Below, one piece after another: positions 21,884 through 32,693 of a DNA stretch of 64,000 nucleotides (its first letter is position 1; each line of letters starts with the position of its first letter). Source of the DNA: Apirhabdus apintestini (lineage in GTDB: Bacteria; Pseudomonadota; Gammaproteobacteria; Enterobacterales; Enterobacteriaceae). The stretch lies in the NCBI GenBank assembly GCA_033977085.1, contig CP138906.1, forward strand, positions 186,001-250,000, written 5' to 3'. A program made the position numbers and the translations under genes. Under the pieces are notes generated by a model. The model searched no databases and was not told where the DNA came from. It saw only the letters and a list, made by a program, of their open reading frames with translations.

Positions 21884-23672
21884 AGCCCCGCTTCTGAATC
21901 TGGGGGATGCACTGCTGCAGGGCGCAAAAGAGCCTTCTTCAGCGCCCGCAGTCCCGATCATGCCGACCAGTGAAATGCCTATGGTGTTGACACTGGATGA
22001 GATGGCGCCGAATCCGGATAACCCCCGTACCACGCGTAATCCAAAGTACGATGAAATCAAGGAGTCTATCCGGGCCCGTGGTCTGGATACGGTTCCGAAG
22101 ATGACAAAAAATCCGGATATCCCCGGTTCCCCTTATATCTTCAGCGACGGCGGTAATACTCGCTATGCCATTCTGCGTGAGCTTTATGAGGAAACCAGGG
22201 ATGAGCATTTTTACCGTTTCCATGTGCTGTTTAAACCCTGGCCGGGCAGACTTAAGTGTCTCCTGGGTCATCTGGCCGAGAATGATGTTCGCGGTGATCT
22301 GACGTTTATAGACAGGGCATTAGGAGTCCGAAAAGCCAGAACTATTCATGAGGAAACGCTGGGGCGAGTAGTAACACTGAGAGAACTCTCCGAATTGCTG
22401 AAACTGGAGGGCTATCCAATACACAACAGTATGATTAGCCGGATGGAGCATACTGTTGAGTTTCTTTACCCGTATATGCCTGGATTGCTGACTTCTGGGT
22501 TGGGAAAACATCAGGTTGAACAGTTACTGTCATTACGTGCATGTATCGAAAAAGTCTGGAAATTGCATAGTACAGAGATCGAGAGTGAAAGTGACGTAAA
22601 CTCTGTATTTGGTGAGGTTTGCAGGCAGTTTGATGATCCAGATTTGTACTCATTTGAGATGTTCCGTGATGAGCTGATTGGTAGCCTTATTAAAGCATTA
22701 CCACATCCCTCCCTGAACTATGAGCGCTGGCTTATCGAACTTGATCCCAAAGTGCAGAACCAACGTTTGCTTTTTGGCGAGCCAGAGCCCGTGGCTCCTC
22801 ATTTGGTGGATGCAGACCGTCAGGCATGGCAGAACGCTTCTGCATCATTGTCGGGTGCTGAAAACGATGATAATCAACAGAGCAACTCCTCTTCAGATTC
22901 AACATTGATATCGACTTCAAATAACGGCGCTGTCTTAACTCAACAACCTGATTCAGATAATGATGATGACGGAGCCGGGGGATGGTTTGGGTCTTCTGAA
23001 TCATCGCGTCCGCCTAAAACTGAAGTTCAGAACGATTTCCTCGGAGGGCCCTCTGTTATATCCGGTGATATTCCCCCGGAGAGTCCACATTTATTCCTGA
23101 TGCCGGAAATATCGCCGTCATGGCGTCATCCTTTGCTGGCGCTCAGGCGTTGTTAACGGCTGACTCCTCGTTTGAAGGTGATAATGATGCCGTCGGTGAG
23201 GCATCTGATATTCCGCTTTTAGCCGCTAATGCTTCCCTGTCCTCTGTGGCATTTGCCAATGTTGGACTGGAGCCAGTGAACGACATCTGGGCGATTTCGG
23301 CACTTCAGGATGATATCGACCATCTGCAGGACATGGCCTATCGGCTGGTTTTCGAACTTGCTGAAGCGATGGGCTGTGAGATGCACGTCAGCGAAGATAA
23401 AAGTACCGGTGCGGCCGGGTTCGCTGTATCTGAACACGGTGGAGAATTTGTCCTTTTTCTGGCGGGTCTGTCCGGTCACTTACCGCATCAGCAGTTCAAC
23501 ATGTTTATGTTTTGCATGAACTTTTTGGCTCGCAATCAGCGGGTGATGCGCCTGTTTTTGACGATATACATGTGGTGAAAACCCTTCGCCTTATTCGTGT
23601 TATTCGTCGTCTGCGTGAACTGCAGAGAAATATGCCAACTGAATACAATGACGGGGGATGTATGAGCATTGA
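21876..23672 (+). CDS. parB: ParB-family partition protein of PFGI-1-class ICE (frameshifts)
   Basis: MVLTLDEMAPNPDNPRTTRN and the following RARGLDTVPKMTKNP...FSDGGNTRYAIL form the ParB nuclease-like/CTPase domain (about residues 35-110). A helix-turn-helix (VVTLRELSELLKLEGYPIHNSMISRM, about 22361-22440) follows. Then comes a long acidic, low-complexity linker and a C-terminal domain (DIDHLQDMAYRLVFELAEAMG). Frameshifts occur near 23100 and 23515. With one more G in the G5 run at 23653-23657 the frame ends NDGGMYEH at 23672, overlapping the next start. Works with ParA. About 595 residues after correction, as in TIGR03764-type proteins. Confidence 0.88.
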
Positions 23673-24144
23673 TACCGATGATGCGATGGCTCAAATCGAA
23701 TCGCAGATACACATCGACAGCAGGATTGCTGAAATCAGGGCAGCCCTCCGGGCGCAGGGAAATACCTCACGCAAACATTGCAGGGACTGTGGTGATGAGA
23801 TACCTGAGCCACGCCGTGAGTCAATCCCCGGCGTAAGTCTGTGTACACACTGTCAGGAATGGCGCGAAGCGGGAGAGAAAAATGACGAAGAGCCTGAAAA
23901 ACCCCGGGCACATTACCAGTGGATGGGAGCGACGGTAGTGACAACGCAGTCGTTAAGCAGTGGCGTTGCGGTTATTCCTGCGGGAAGTCATGGCGTGGTT
24001 GAAGGTGCAAAGCGCGGGTTGTCGGTGGTATTTGATGCCTGTTCGTGCTGCGGTGTTCAGTTACGGCTGACCCGTATTCGCCCAGAGATGCTCGATATTG
24101 TGGCATATCCGGACGTTGAGGAGGTGCCCCATGTCGGCGAGTGA
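23662..24144 (+). CDS. DksA/TraR-like C4 zinc-finger protein
   Basis: A 160-residue protein starting at ATG 23662. An N-terminal helix (AMAQIESQIHIDSRIAEIRAAL) precedes a four-cysteine finger HCRDCGDEIPEPRRE...LCTHCQEW typical of DksA/TraR. The additional C-terminal half contains a second Cys pair (DACSCCGVQLRL). DksA-type proteins bind RNA polymerase to alter initiation. Small TraR forms are encoded by conjugative elements. The extra C-terminal half is unusual for TraR and its role is unknown. It overlaps parB and the following gene, consistent with one operon. Confidence 0.75.
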   Translation: MSIDTDDAMAQIESQIHIDSRIAEIRAALRAQGNTSRKHCRDCGDEIPEPRRESIPGVSLCTHCQEWREAGEKNDEEPEKPRAHYQWMGATVVTTQSLSSGVAVIPAGSHGVVEGAKRGLSVVFDACSCCGVQLRLTRIRPEMLDIVAYPDVEEVPHVGE

Positions 24145-24853
24145 AAAAGTGCTTTCACGCATCAAAAAGCTGATGGCTCTGGCGGATAACACCGGCAATG
24201 CTCATGAAGCGGCGGTAGCGCTGCGTCAGGCTCAGGCGCTGATGATGAAATACGGTGTGGCCCCGGAGGCCGTTGCACTGGCAGAGATAACGAGTGAAAC
24301 CTGCAGGAATATCCCCAGTAATGCGCTTTCGGTGCCGGGCTGGCTGAATGCGCTGGTCACTGTGGTCTGCATGACTGCGGGTTGTCGCAGCTATTACGGC
24401 TGGTATCAGCACAGTGACAGGAAGAAGCGCCGCAGCGTGACGTTCTATGGCATTGGTGAACGCCCGGCTGTCGCGTGCTACCTCTTTGGCGTGGTATGCC
24501 GGCAACTCAAGCGTGACGCGGAACATTACCTGCATACTGCCTGTACACACCCGTTGCTGAAGCTGTCCACCATCCGACGCCGGATGGATGAATACCGGTT
24601 GTACTGGGTGGCGGGCGTCTGGTCGGTACTGGAGTCGGTCGAGCCTGAGTCATCAGAGAAAGCGGTACTCGACCAGTGGTTATCCCGGCAGCAGCGTAGT
24701 CTGACTCCCGCTAAAGTCCGGCAGCCGGAAGGGTGCCGCAATGCCAGTAAAGTCAGGCACGCGGCATGGACCGCAGGCAGTCAGGCTGAGATTTTTCCGG
24801 CTATGACGGTGAGCAACAATGAAGTGCAGTTCAGTGAGGTGGGTAATGGATAG
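24131..24853 (+). CDS. DUF2786-domain ICE protein
   Basis: ATG at 24131, 14 bases inside the preceding gene. The N-terminus SEKVLSRIKKLMALADNTGNAHEAAVALRQAQALMMKYG (24134-24250) is the DUF2786 signature. A second conserved region follows (WLNALVTVVCMTAGCRSYYGW...VTFYGIGERPAVACYLFGVVCRQL), as in DUF2786 proteins with a DUF7168-type C-terminus. These proteins are common in ICEs and phages. The function is not established. 240 residues, intact. Confidence 0.85.
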   Translation: MSASEKVLSRIKKLMALADNTGNAHEAAVALRQAQALMMKYGVAPEAVALAEITSETCRNIPSNALSVPGWLNALVTVVCMTAGCRSYYGWYQHSDRKKRRSVTFYGIGERPAVACYLFGVVCRQLKRDAEHYLHTACTHPLLKLSTIRRRMDEYRLYWVAGVWSVLESVEPESSEKAVLDQWLSRQQRSLTPAKVRQPEGCRNASKVRHAAWTAGSQAEIFPAMTVSNNEVQFSEVGNG

Positions 24854-24916
24854 GTCATTCATGGGTACACAATCTGTTGTGGTTAATTTCACAAAGTATC
24901 GTCAGGAGAGTGGAAT

Positions 24917-25489
24917 ATGAGCTATTCATTATCGCAGGCTGCCAATACGTTGTTATTTAATCTGGTCATGGAGCTTAAGAGCGGCAATATTCGGCGTTGT
25001 GAATCGCTGGGGCTTGAGCCAGAAGAGATGCGGATGTTGCGTGAATTATCTTCTGATGATCTGCTGTACCTGTCTGAAAGTAAAGTCAGCGTTCTGGATG
25101 TGCGTATCCATCATGAGAACCTGAGCCTGATGTTGACGCAGGCGCGTCGGGAACAGAAACGACTGGAGCGTATTGACCGGGCACTGGCACTGGGGGCTTC
25201 AATCGAAATGATGCAGACCTATTTCGGACTTGAAGCTTCAGAGGTCAGTGCCCGCAGGCGTCTGGAGGGGATCCAGACCCGTAAAGGCCGCAGCAGTTCT
25301 CCTGAAGAAGATAAAGAATCCGCGTTATGGGAACAGTGGCGTGATGCCGGAATGATAAGTCCCGACAGCGCGGAAGGTCTGGATGTCATGATGCTGATGG
25401 CTGAGGAACAAAACGTGAATCTGACGTCGGTATGGACTCAGGTCAAGGTCTGGAGCCGTAAAAATGCTGCCGGAACGGAGGTGGCCTGA
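24917..25489 (+). CDS. DUF2857 ICE protein
   Basis: A 190-residue protein after a GTCAGGAGAGTG ribosome binding site. ANTLLFNLVMELKSGNIRRCESLGLEPEEMRMLRELSSDDLLYLSES, split over 24944-25080, is the DUF2857 pattern. A helix-turn-helix-like segment follows (ALALGASIEMMQTYFGLEASEVSARRR). It is conserved in the replication region of SPI-7/PAPI-1-like elements at this same position. A DNA-binding role is inferred from the FlhC-like second half. Ends one base into the next ATG. Confidence 0.85.
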   Translation: MSYSLSQAANTLLFNLVMELKSGNIRRCESLGLEPEEMRMLRELSSDDLLYLSESKVSVLDVRIHHENLSLMLTQARREQKRLERIDRALALGASIEMMQTYFGLEASEVSARRRLEGIQTRKGRSSSPEEDKESALWEQWRDAGMISPDSAEGLDVMMLMAEEQNVNLTSVWTQVKVWSRKNAAGTEVA

Positions 25490-25737
25490 TGGACTCGTTA
25501 ACGCCCACATTTCAGTTTTACCGAACCGACCCACGCCATGTGAGTAAGTCGATAACGTTAAAGGCTCGCTCACTTCTCACTTTGTATCAGCAGGGAAAAC
25601 GGGTTTACAGCCAGATTGGTCAGACGGGTTATCTCAAGATTGATTTAGGAGTGCGCTGGCGTCTGCTGAGTAAGGACGCCGGAAAAAACTGGCTATTTAT
25701 GTCTCACCAGACTTATGACCGGGAACTGAAGCGGTGA
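25489..25737 (+). CDS. Small conserved-looking ICE protein, 82 aa
   Basis: ATG overlaps the DUF2857 stop (TGATGG), so it is translationally coupled. FYRTDPRHVSKSITLKARSLL, then YLKIDLGVRWRLLSKDAGKNWLFMSHQTYDRELKR has the size and basic character of a small nucleic-acid-binding or toxin-like protein, but I recognise no family. It sits between the DUF2857 and Rep genes as in related ICEs. Confidence 0.6.
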   Translation: MDSLTPTFQFYRTDPRHVSKSITLKARSLLTLYQQGKRVYSQIGQTGYLKIDLGVRWRLLSKDAGKNWLFMSHQTYDRELKR

Positions 25738-25872
25738 GGGGAATCATCACCCACTTGTCACTCGATCTTCGGACGGGCGGTGTGCTCAGCTAACCGGTTC
25801 TGTCAGTGATGATTATCGTCGCTATTTTTGAACGCGAAAAAATCTGTACCGATATAACAACGAGAAGAAAAC

Positions 25873-27150
25873 ATGGCACCAGTAAACCGGAGTACGCTGC
25901 CGGCCGACAGCATCATTGACTATACGCTTGCCAGAATGCAGGAGCGTCTGGCAATGCGTAATGATGCACAGGCAGGTCAGGAGCGCAGCGGTCTGCTCTT
26001 TATGGGGAATGTCCACGATGCCTATCCACGGGCGCTGCTTCTCGACACCCGTCTGTCACCACTGGATAAGGTCGCATGGATGATGATACGCCAGTACGCC
26101 CTGCAGAATGACGGGGCGATTTTCCCTTCTTATGATGAACTGCAACAGCTGCTGGCGTCTCCGGGGGCTGGACTGGCTTCCCGGGGGACGGTGAGTCGCG
26201 CACTGACGATGTTGCGTCTGACCGGCTGGCTGAGCCTGTGTAAAAAGTGAGAGATGGTAAAGGGCGCGTGCGGGGAATATTTATGCTCAACACGATGAGC
26301 CCCTGAGTGCGCGTGATGCGGAAACCTTTGACCCGGGGTGGCTGGATTTGGTGGCTGATGCCTGCCGGCACAAAAGCCGGGCCGTGAATGAAACTGCATG
26401 GCAGGTACTGACATCCATTCAGGACGACCCAATGATGCGGCATCGACATTCCCGGGTGACGATGATAGCCGAACGTCTGACTCGTTTGTCCGATGCCGCG
26501 CAGTGCGCCCGAATACAGTCAAGTACAAAAATCGAACTCAGTGAAAAGGACGCTAAAAATCAGGCTGAGAGACTGAGTTCGAATATCGAACTCAGTCATA
26601 GTGGGGATGAGAAAACACTGAGTTCGAAAAGAGAACTCAGTGGAGAATCAAGGGATTGCAGCAGAGTTCGAAAATCGCACCATAATAACGTACGTTCTTT
26701 CACACAAAGTGTGATTAAAAAACGTACGTATCTCCGGAGGCCGACAAAAAACCGTTAACCGGGGTGCCCGAGGGTTTTGTGTGGCCTGACGGCCTGCAGG
26801 ACATCCTGCCTGAAAATGAGCAGCCGATGCTAGCTCATCAACTAAACCAGCTGGCACAGAAATCACCGTCTGTGGCTGAGCAGGTTGCCATCAGCGTGGT
26901 GAATGGCTGGCGCCAGAAGCGCATCAGCAACCCGGTGGGCTACCTGCTGGCCACCCTAAAACAGGCGAGAGAGGGTAAGTATCACGTGGAACCTGCTGCG
27001 CCTCAGCAAACCCCTGCCAGACCTGTCGTACAGGCCAGTTCATCCACTGAGGTACAAATCCCTGCATGCCCAACTGGGCCTCACATCCCTGCAGGTCAGG
27101 AAACCGTAAAAGCGATGGTAGCCCGGATTCGCCAGCAGCTAAATTGCTGA
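25873..27150 (+). CDS. STY4528-family ICE replication protein (frameshifts)
   Basis: The N-terminal domain SLLPADSIID-like start (NRSTLPADSIIDYTLARMQERL), LSPLDKVAWMMIRQYALQ and FPSYDELQQLLASPG...SRGTVSRALTMLRLTGWLSLCKK form a winged-helix region (about residues 50-125). A short A run (26242-26246, five instead of six) ends that frame early. The second frame (VRDGKGRVRGNIYAQHDEPLSARDAETFD) continues, and a third part (MPEGFVWPDGLQDIL...SNPVGYLLATLKQARE) reaches 27150. About 425 residues when joined. It is annotated as a pathogenicity-island replication protein in SPI-7. Its middle part overlaps a cluster of inverted 11-bp repeats (26532-26641) and a palindrome (26688-26729). Confidence 0.85.
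26532..26729. repeat. Iteron-like inverted repeats plus long palindrome inside the rep gene
   Basis: TCGAACTCAGT occurs at 26532-26542 and 26586-26596. Its complement ACTGAGTTCGA occurs at 26572-26582 and 26617-26627. A partial copy GAACTCAGT is at 26633-26641 and a weaker one near 26664-26672. The pair at 26572-26596 forms a near-perfect palindrome with a 3-base centre. Just downstream, ACGTACGTT (26688-26696) pairs with AACGTACGT (26721-26729) around an inner TCACAC/GTGTGA stem. Alternating orientation and tight spacing look like an initiator-binding array of an origin. In the protein they appear as repeated SSxxELS motifs. Confidence 0.7.
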
Positions 27151-27170
27151 ATCAGATAGTACGCATGCAA

Positions 27171-27450
27171 CTGGTTAAAAGTAAACTTGCTGCCCCGGGC
27201 AGCAAGTACAAAAAATAGACAAAAAGGAGGGGGCCTAAAAAGCGACCTGAATGATCGTTTCAATTATAAAGATGACAGAAGATAAGTGTTGGTTAAGAAG
27301 TAAGCTTGCTGCCCCGGGCAGCAAGTACAAAAAATAGACAATAAGGAGGGGCCTAAAAAGCGACCTGAATGACCTTTTAAATTATAAAGCTGACAGAAGA
27401 TAAGCATTGGTTAAAAAATAAGCTTGCTGCCCCGGGCAGCAAGTACAAAA
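27171..27450 (+). repeat. Tandem 118-119-bp repeats with palindromic core, 2.3 copies
   Basis: Each unit begins near TGGTTAA, then contains TTGCTGCCCCGGGCAGCAA (27187-27205, 27306-27324, 27424-27442), AGTACAAAAAATAGACAA, AAGGAGGGGCC and TAAAAAGCGACCTGAATGA. The core is a 9-bp inverted repeat around one C. Spacing is 119 and 118 bases. The third copy breaks off after AGTACAAAAA. It fills the gap between the Rep gene and the TIGR03761 gene and holds no reading frame. Confidence 0.85.
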
Positions 27451-27576
27451 ACGTACAGATGGTTTTGATGTTTCTGCGCTTTTGCGAAAAATGGAAAATG
27501 AATTGAGCGTTGAGTCACGAGCCGCCTCTCATTCATTCTTTCTGCTCTGTCTCTGAGTTTACAGGAAAGAACAGTT

Positions 27577-28422
27577 ATGAAAGAAAATACTGAGAAAGGC
27601 ACCTCTGATGAAACAGAAAAAAGTCGGAGTTAAGAAGTGGCGCGTTGCGCTCGTCGCTTGCAGTCGAACTACACACGCGGTATGCCATCCTGTTATGGGA
27701 AGGGCAGCACGCAGAGAAAAAGAAAAAGATGGCCGAAAAGTTTCTCATCGCCGCATTATGGGAATGCCTTACTTTCTGCATCTGGTGAATCGTATAAATG
27801 AAGATTCCCTGAAGGACGATCCTTTTGCTGATGAGAAGATGTACCTTCTCGAGCAGGAATTTAACCGGGGTACCGGGAGGCTGGAGAGATTAGTCACTGA
27901 ACTGGACAACATACTGAAAAATGTCCCTGCCCGTATATCGCTGTCTGAAGCTTTATCTGTTTCCCCGTGAATATCTCTGTTTTCAGCCGCACCCCCGTAG
28001 GATACCGGTGTGTCTGGTTACTGGTTGGGTTTGACCAGCTGGCTTTGAAAGCCTTTCAGGCATCACATTATGGTCTGATTTCTCATGCCCAGCGTGATGA
28101 CTATCTGCGTCGCGGGGCTCAGTCAATTCATCGTTCATATGGCCTGGTACTGGGATACCGTTCGTCCGGGATCACCCGTCGCGATATTCTTCAGAACAGT
28201 TCTGCACTGACGGAACAAATGGCTTCTCTGGACGAAGATATTTTACTGGGCAAAAAACGTTCTTCATTTTCACCTCCGGTCAGCAAGGGGAGTATTGAAC
28301 TTCTTCTGGCGGCAAAAGCAAACAATGCAGATATTGTGCCATTACTGGAAGATCCGCCAGAAGGACGGATTGTGGTTGATCTTTCATTATTTGCCGCTGA
28401 TTCGAAGCGCATCGATGATTAA
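27577..28422 (+). CDS. TIGR03761-family ICE protein (frameshifted)
   Basis: Pieces in three frames join to a protein of about 280 residues. The N-terminus is uncertain (MKENTEKGTSDETEKS at 27577). Then comes GRKVSHRRIMGMPYFLHLVNRINEDSLKDDPFADEKMYLLEQEF to 27965, and after one added C in the run at 27963-27966 VNISVFSRTPVGYRCVWLLVGFDQLALKAFQASHYGLI to 28422. These stretches are diagnostic for TIGR03761, an integrating-conjugative-element family found beside topB in PFGI-1-class elements. The function is unknown. Further shifts lie near 27640-27720. Confidence 0.8.
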
Positions 28423-28460
28423 CCACGCTGACACGCGGGTTTTCTGAAAGGAGTGTCATC

Positions 28461-30459
28461 ATGCGTCTGGTGTTGTGTGAAAAGCCTTCCCAGGGCAGAG
28501 ATATTGCGAAGTTTCTGGGGGCCACGCAGCGGGGAGATGGGTTTCTTAGCGGCCCCGGGGTGACGGTCACCTGGGCCCGCGGTCATCTGTTGGAAACTGC
28601 GGAACCTGAGGTCTACGGCGAGCAGTATGGTAAGCCCTGGCGTACCGAGGTGCTGCCGTTAGTGCCGCAGCAGTGGAAACTGGTCGTTAAAGCGGATGCA
28701 AAAGCCCAGTTCGCGGTGATTAACCGTCTGCTCAAGCAGGTCGATGAGGTGGTGATTGCCACTGACGCCGACAGGGAAGGTGAAGTGATTGCCCGGGAAC
28801 TGCTGGATTACTGCAAGTTTCAGGGAGGATATTCCGGCTGTGGATGTCGGCACTGGACGATGCCAGTATCCGTACCGCGTTGTCTGATTTGTGGCCATCA
28901 TCGAGAACCGAAGCGTTGTATTATGCCGGCGTGGGCCGTAGCCGGGCTGACTGGCTTATCGGCATGAATCTGACCCGCCTGTTTACGCTCAAAGGCCGGG
29001 AGGCGGGTGTCGGCAACGTGCTTTCGGTGGGACGGGTACAAACCCCGACGCTGGCGATAGTGGTACAGCGTGACCGCGAGATAGAGAACTTCGTGGCAAA
29101 GCCGTACTTTGAGGTTATTGCTACGCTTGCCGTGAACGGCGCCGCATTTCCGGCAAAGTGGGTACCGGCTGCGCAGTACTGCGATGAAGAGAAACGCTGT
29201 ATCCAGCCGGGAGTTGTGGCGCAGGTGGTAGAGCTTTGTCGGCAGACACCGACGGGGGCCGTGATTGACTGCCAGACGGAGAGAAAGAAACAGTCCGCGC
29301 CGCTGGCATTCAGCCTGAGTTCACTGCAACAGGCCTGTTCACGTCACTGGGGGATGCCGGCCCAGACGGTACTCGATATCGCCCAGAAGTTGTATGAAAC
29401 CCACAAACTTACCAGTTACCCCCGCACCGACTGCGGTTATCTGCCTGTTTCGATGCGGGAAGAAATTCCGCAGGTTCTGTCTGCGGTCGTGGGTACTGAC
29501 CCTGCATTACAGCCGGTGGTCGCGCAGCTGGACACGCAGTTTGTGTCACGCATCTGGAATGACAAAAAATCACTGCTCACCATGGCATCATTCCGACAAA
29601 ACACACCGGTGATTTGAGCAAGCTCAGTGATGAAGAACGCAATGTTTATCAGTTGGTCAGGCTGCACTATCTTGCCCAGTTCATGCCGCTGATGGAGGTT
29701 GACGCGACTGAGGCCACCTTTAATATAGGCGGTCAGCTCTTTCGTACCCGTGGCAATGTGGTGGTGAAAACTGGCTGGAAGTCTCTGTTTGGAAAAATGG
29801 CCGATGATGACGAGAAGGGTGATGAGGCTGTCCTGCCTGCCATGCAGGCCGGTCAGGTCTGCCAGGTACAGGGGGCGGAGCAGAAGGCGCTGCAGACCAA
29901 ACCGCCAGCCCCTTACAACGACGGTACGCTTATTGCCGCGATGACCAATGCGGCGGCGTTCGTCACCGATGCCGCGCTGAAAAAAGTGCTCAAAGAGAAT
30001 GCGGGGATAGGGACTGAAGCAACCCGGGCCGGGATAATTGACACGCTGGTGAAGCGTGGATTTTTAGTGCGGGAGAAAAAGGCGCTGCGGTCAACGCCTC
30101 TGGGACGTAATCTGGTGGATGTGTTGCCAGGAACGTTGACGAATCCGGGCCTTACGGCACTGTGGGAACAGATGCTGGATGAGGTGGCCGCAGGCAGGGT
30201 GAGTCTGGATAACTTTATGGCAAAACAGAGCCAGTGGGTCAGTCAGTTAGTGGCTCAGGGGAAATCACAGCCACTGGCCATACAGGCTCCACCTTCACCT
30301 CCCTGTCCCGTGTGTGGCGGCAAAACGAGTCAGCGCAAGGGAAAAAATGGTTCGTTCTGGGGGTGTCTGAATTACCCCGATTGTAAGGGCATTGTCGGTG
30401 ACGGCGGGAACGCGAAAACCCTTCAGGGACGGGGGGATCATCGCTTCCCACGCGCCTGA
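28461..30459 (+). CDS. topB: DNA topoisomerase III (two frameshifts)
   Basis: A type IA topoisomerase relaxing and decatenating single-strand intermediates during ICE replication or transfer. The Toprim domain has MRLVLCEKPSQGRDIA and VIATDADREGEVIARELLDY. The core has GVGRSRADWLIGMNLTR and the active-site tyrosine segment TSYPRTDCGYLP. HHGIIPT is restored only when one A is added to the run at 29564-29569. A second one-base shift lies near 28832 (T2 instead of T3). The C-terminal four-cysteine zinc finger is CPVCGGKTSQRKGKNGSFWGC with CLNYPDC. About 665 residues when joined, as usual for ICE TopB. Confidence 0.93.
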
Positions 30460-30716
30460 AAATTAAACTCAGGTAGCAAAATCCCGGTTGTTTTCATGAC
30501 GCATTTTTCGTATGGTAACTGCGGTACTTGAAGGTGCCGCACTCCTGTGGTTGCAGGGTCTGTATCGCTTGTGCATTAGTGATGCTGGCGGCAACCCAAT
30601 AAGACATCTCCCTGAACAGGATGGGCTTATAAGGTACAAAAACCGTGTGAAATATGTGCCGGGTTACCTGACCCCACGGTGCCTTTTTTCGACTTAAGAG
30701 CATAGTGCACTCTGCG

Positions 30717-30748
30717 ATGGCGGTTTCCGAAAGGAGCCGCCATTTTTT
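30717..30748 (+). terminator. Intrinsic terminator after topB region
   Basis: ATGGCGG (30717-30723), loop TTTCCGAAAGGAG, CCGCCAT (30736-30742) followed by a T-rich run. It closes the parA-topB transcription unit. Between topB (30459) and this hairpin I see no gene I can support. Confidence 0.75.
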
Positions 30749-30875
30749 GTTTTTTCCGGTTATCTAATTTCCCTTTTACCTCACATTGACTTCCCTTTCC
30801 TGTGGCTTAAAACTGAACACGCTAACTCGTTATCTCCGGATAACTGCCAATGCTTCAGGTGCCTGTGAGTACTGA

Positions 30876-31000
30876 GTGATCTGAGAGAAGCGCCTTCGGG
30901 TGATCACATGCCAAAGTCATAGCGGGTCTGAGACTGACGCCTTCGGGCGACCCATGCCAATGCTGCCGTAGCCTGAGAGGTGGCGTCTTCGGACGGTACG
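30876..31000 (+). ncRNA. Candidate structured RNA: three related hairpins with CUUCGG loops
   Basis: Three successive hairpins share one plan: an outer stem, an internal CTGAGA strand and an inner stem capped by C(UUCG)G. H1 30876-30907 (GTGATC/GATCAC outer), H2 30924-30953 (GGGT/ACCC outer, CGCC-UUCG-GGCG inner), H3 30967-31000 (CGTA/TACG outer, GTC-UUCG-GAC inner). Linkers contain ATGCCAA. Base changes keep pairing between copies. They lie in a 720-base non-coding interval before the DUF3577 gene, which also holds a further inverted repeat near 31052-31110. The function is unknown. Confidence 0.5.
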
Positions 31001-31671
31001 TCTGTCACCCTCGGGAACAGACGTTGTTAAGTCACTGCACATAACAACGGGGGCGTAATTTGACTTCGACGGTCAGTTGTAAAATCCATTCGACTGACCT
31101 CCTGCGGGAATGCAACTTCCCGACAGGGATGATGCGTTCTCCACTCTGACGTTTTTATATTTCACTCCATGGAGAAACATCATGTCCAAAGAAACTAACT
31201 ATTTTAACCTGAATATTAACGGTCTGGGCTATATCACCAATGTGCGTCAGGTCGTCAACGGTAACAGTAAGTTTACCTGTTGTACGCTTAATGCCCTGAG
31301 TGGCCCGACAGATAATGCAGACTATACCCGCTTTGATGTCACCGTCGCCGGCAAGGACGCAACGAGTTTAATTAACCGTTGCCAGAAGTCGTCTGATGAG
31401 GACAAAAAGTGATGATCGGTTTTGTTCTCAGCGGGATTAAACCTGACATTTTCACGCTGACCAAAGGTGATCATGCCGGTGAAAACCGCGTCAGTCTTAA
31501 GACACGTCTTATCCGTGTGGACTGGATAAAAATCGACGGTGAGATTGTTTACAAGGCTGAAAAGCCGGATTCCACGCCTCCGTCACTGTTACCAACGGTG
31601 CAAAACTGATCCACCCCAGCGGTTGAAAACTGATCCAGGGGTTAATCTGCTCCTCTGAATACAGGGAGCTT

Positions 31672-32689
<1,018 letters not shown>

Positions 32690-32693
<4 letters not shown>

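Noticed and set aside
27171..27450. CRISPR array from the 118-bp repeats
   Set aside because: The whole unit repeats, there are no unique spacers and no cas genes.
30512..30697. Plus-strand ORF of 61 codons after topB
   Set aside because: No ribosome binding site, no family resemblance, and the composition looks like a transcript tail before the terminator at 30717.
30876..31000. TPP riboswitch suggested by repeated CTGAGA
   Set aside because: CTGAGA occurs three times in small hairpins, but the second conserved TPP arm (GAUCUGGAUAAUGCCAGCG-type) is absent and the downstream gene is not thiamine-related.
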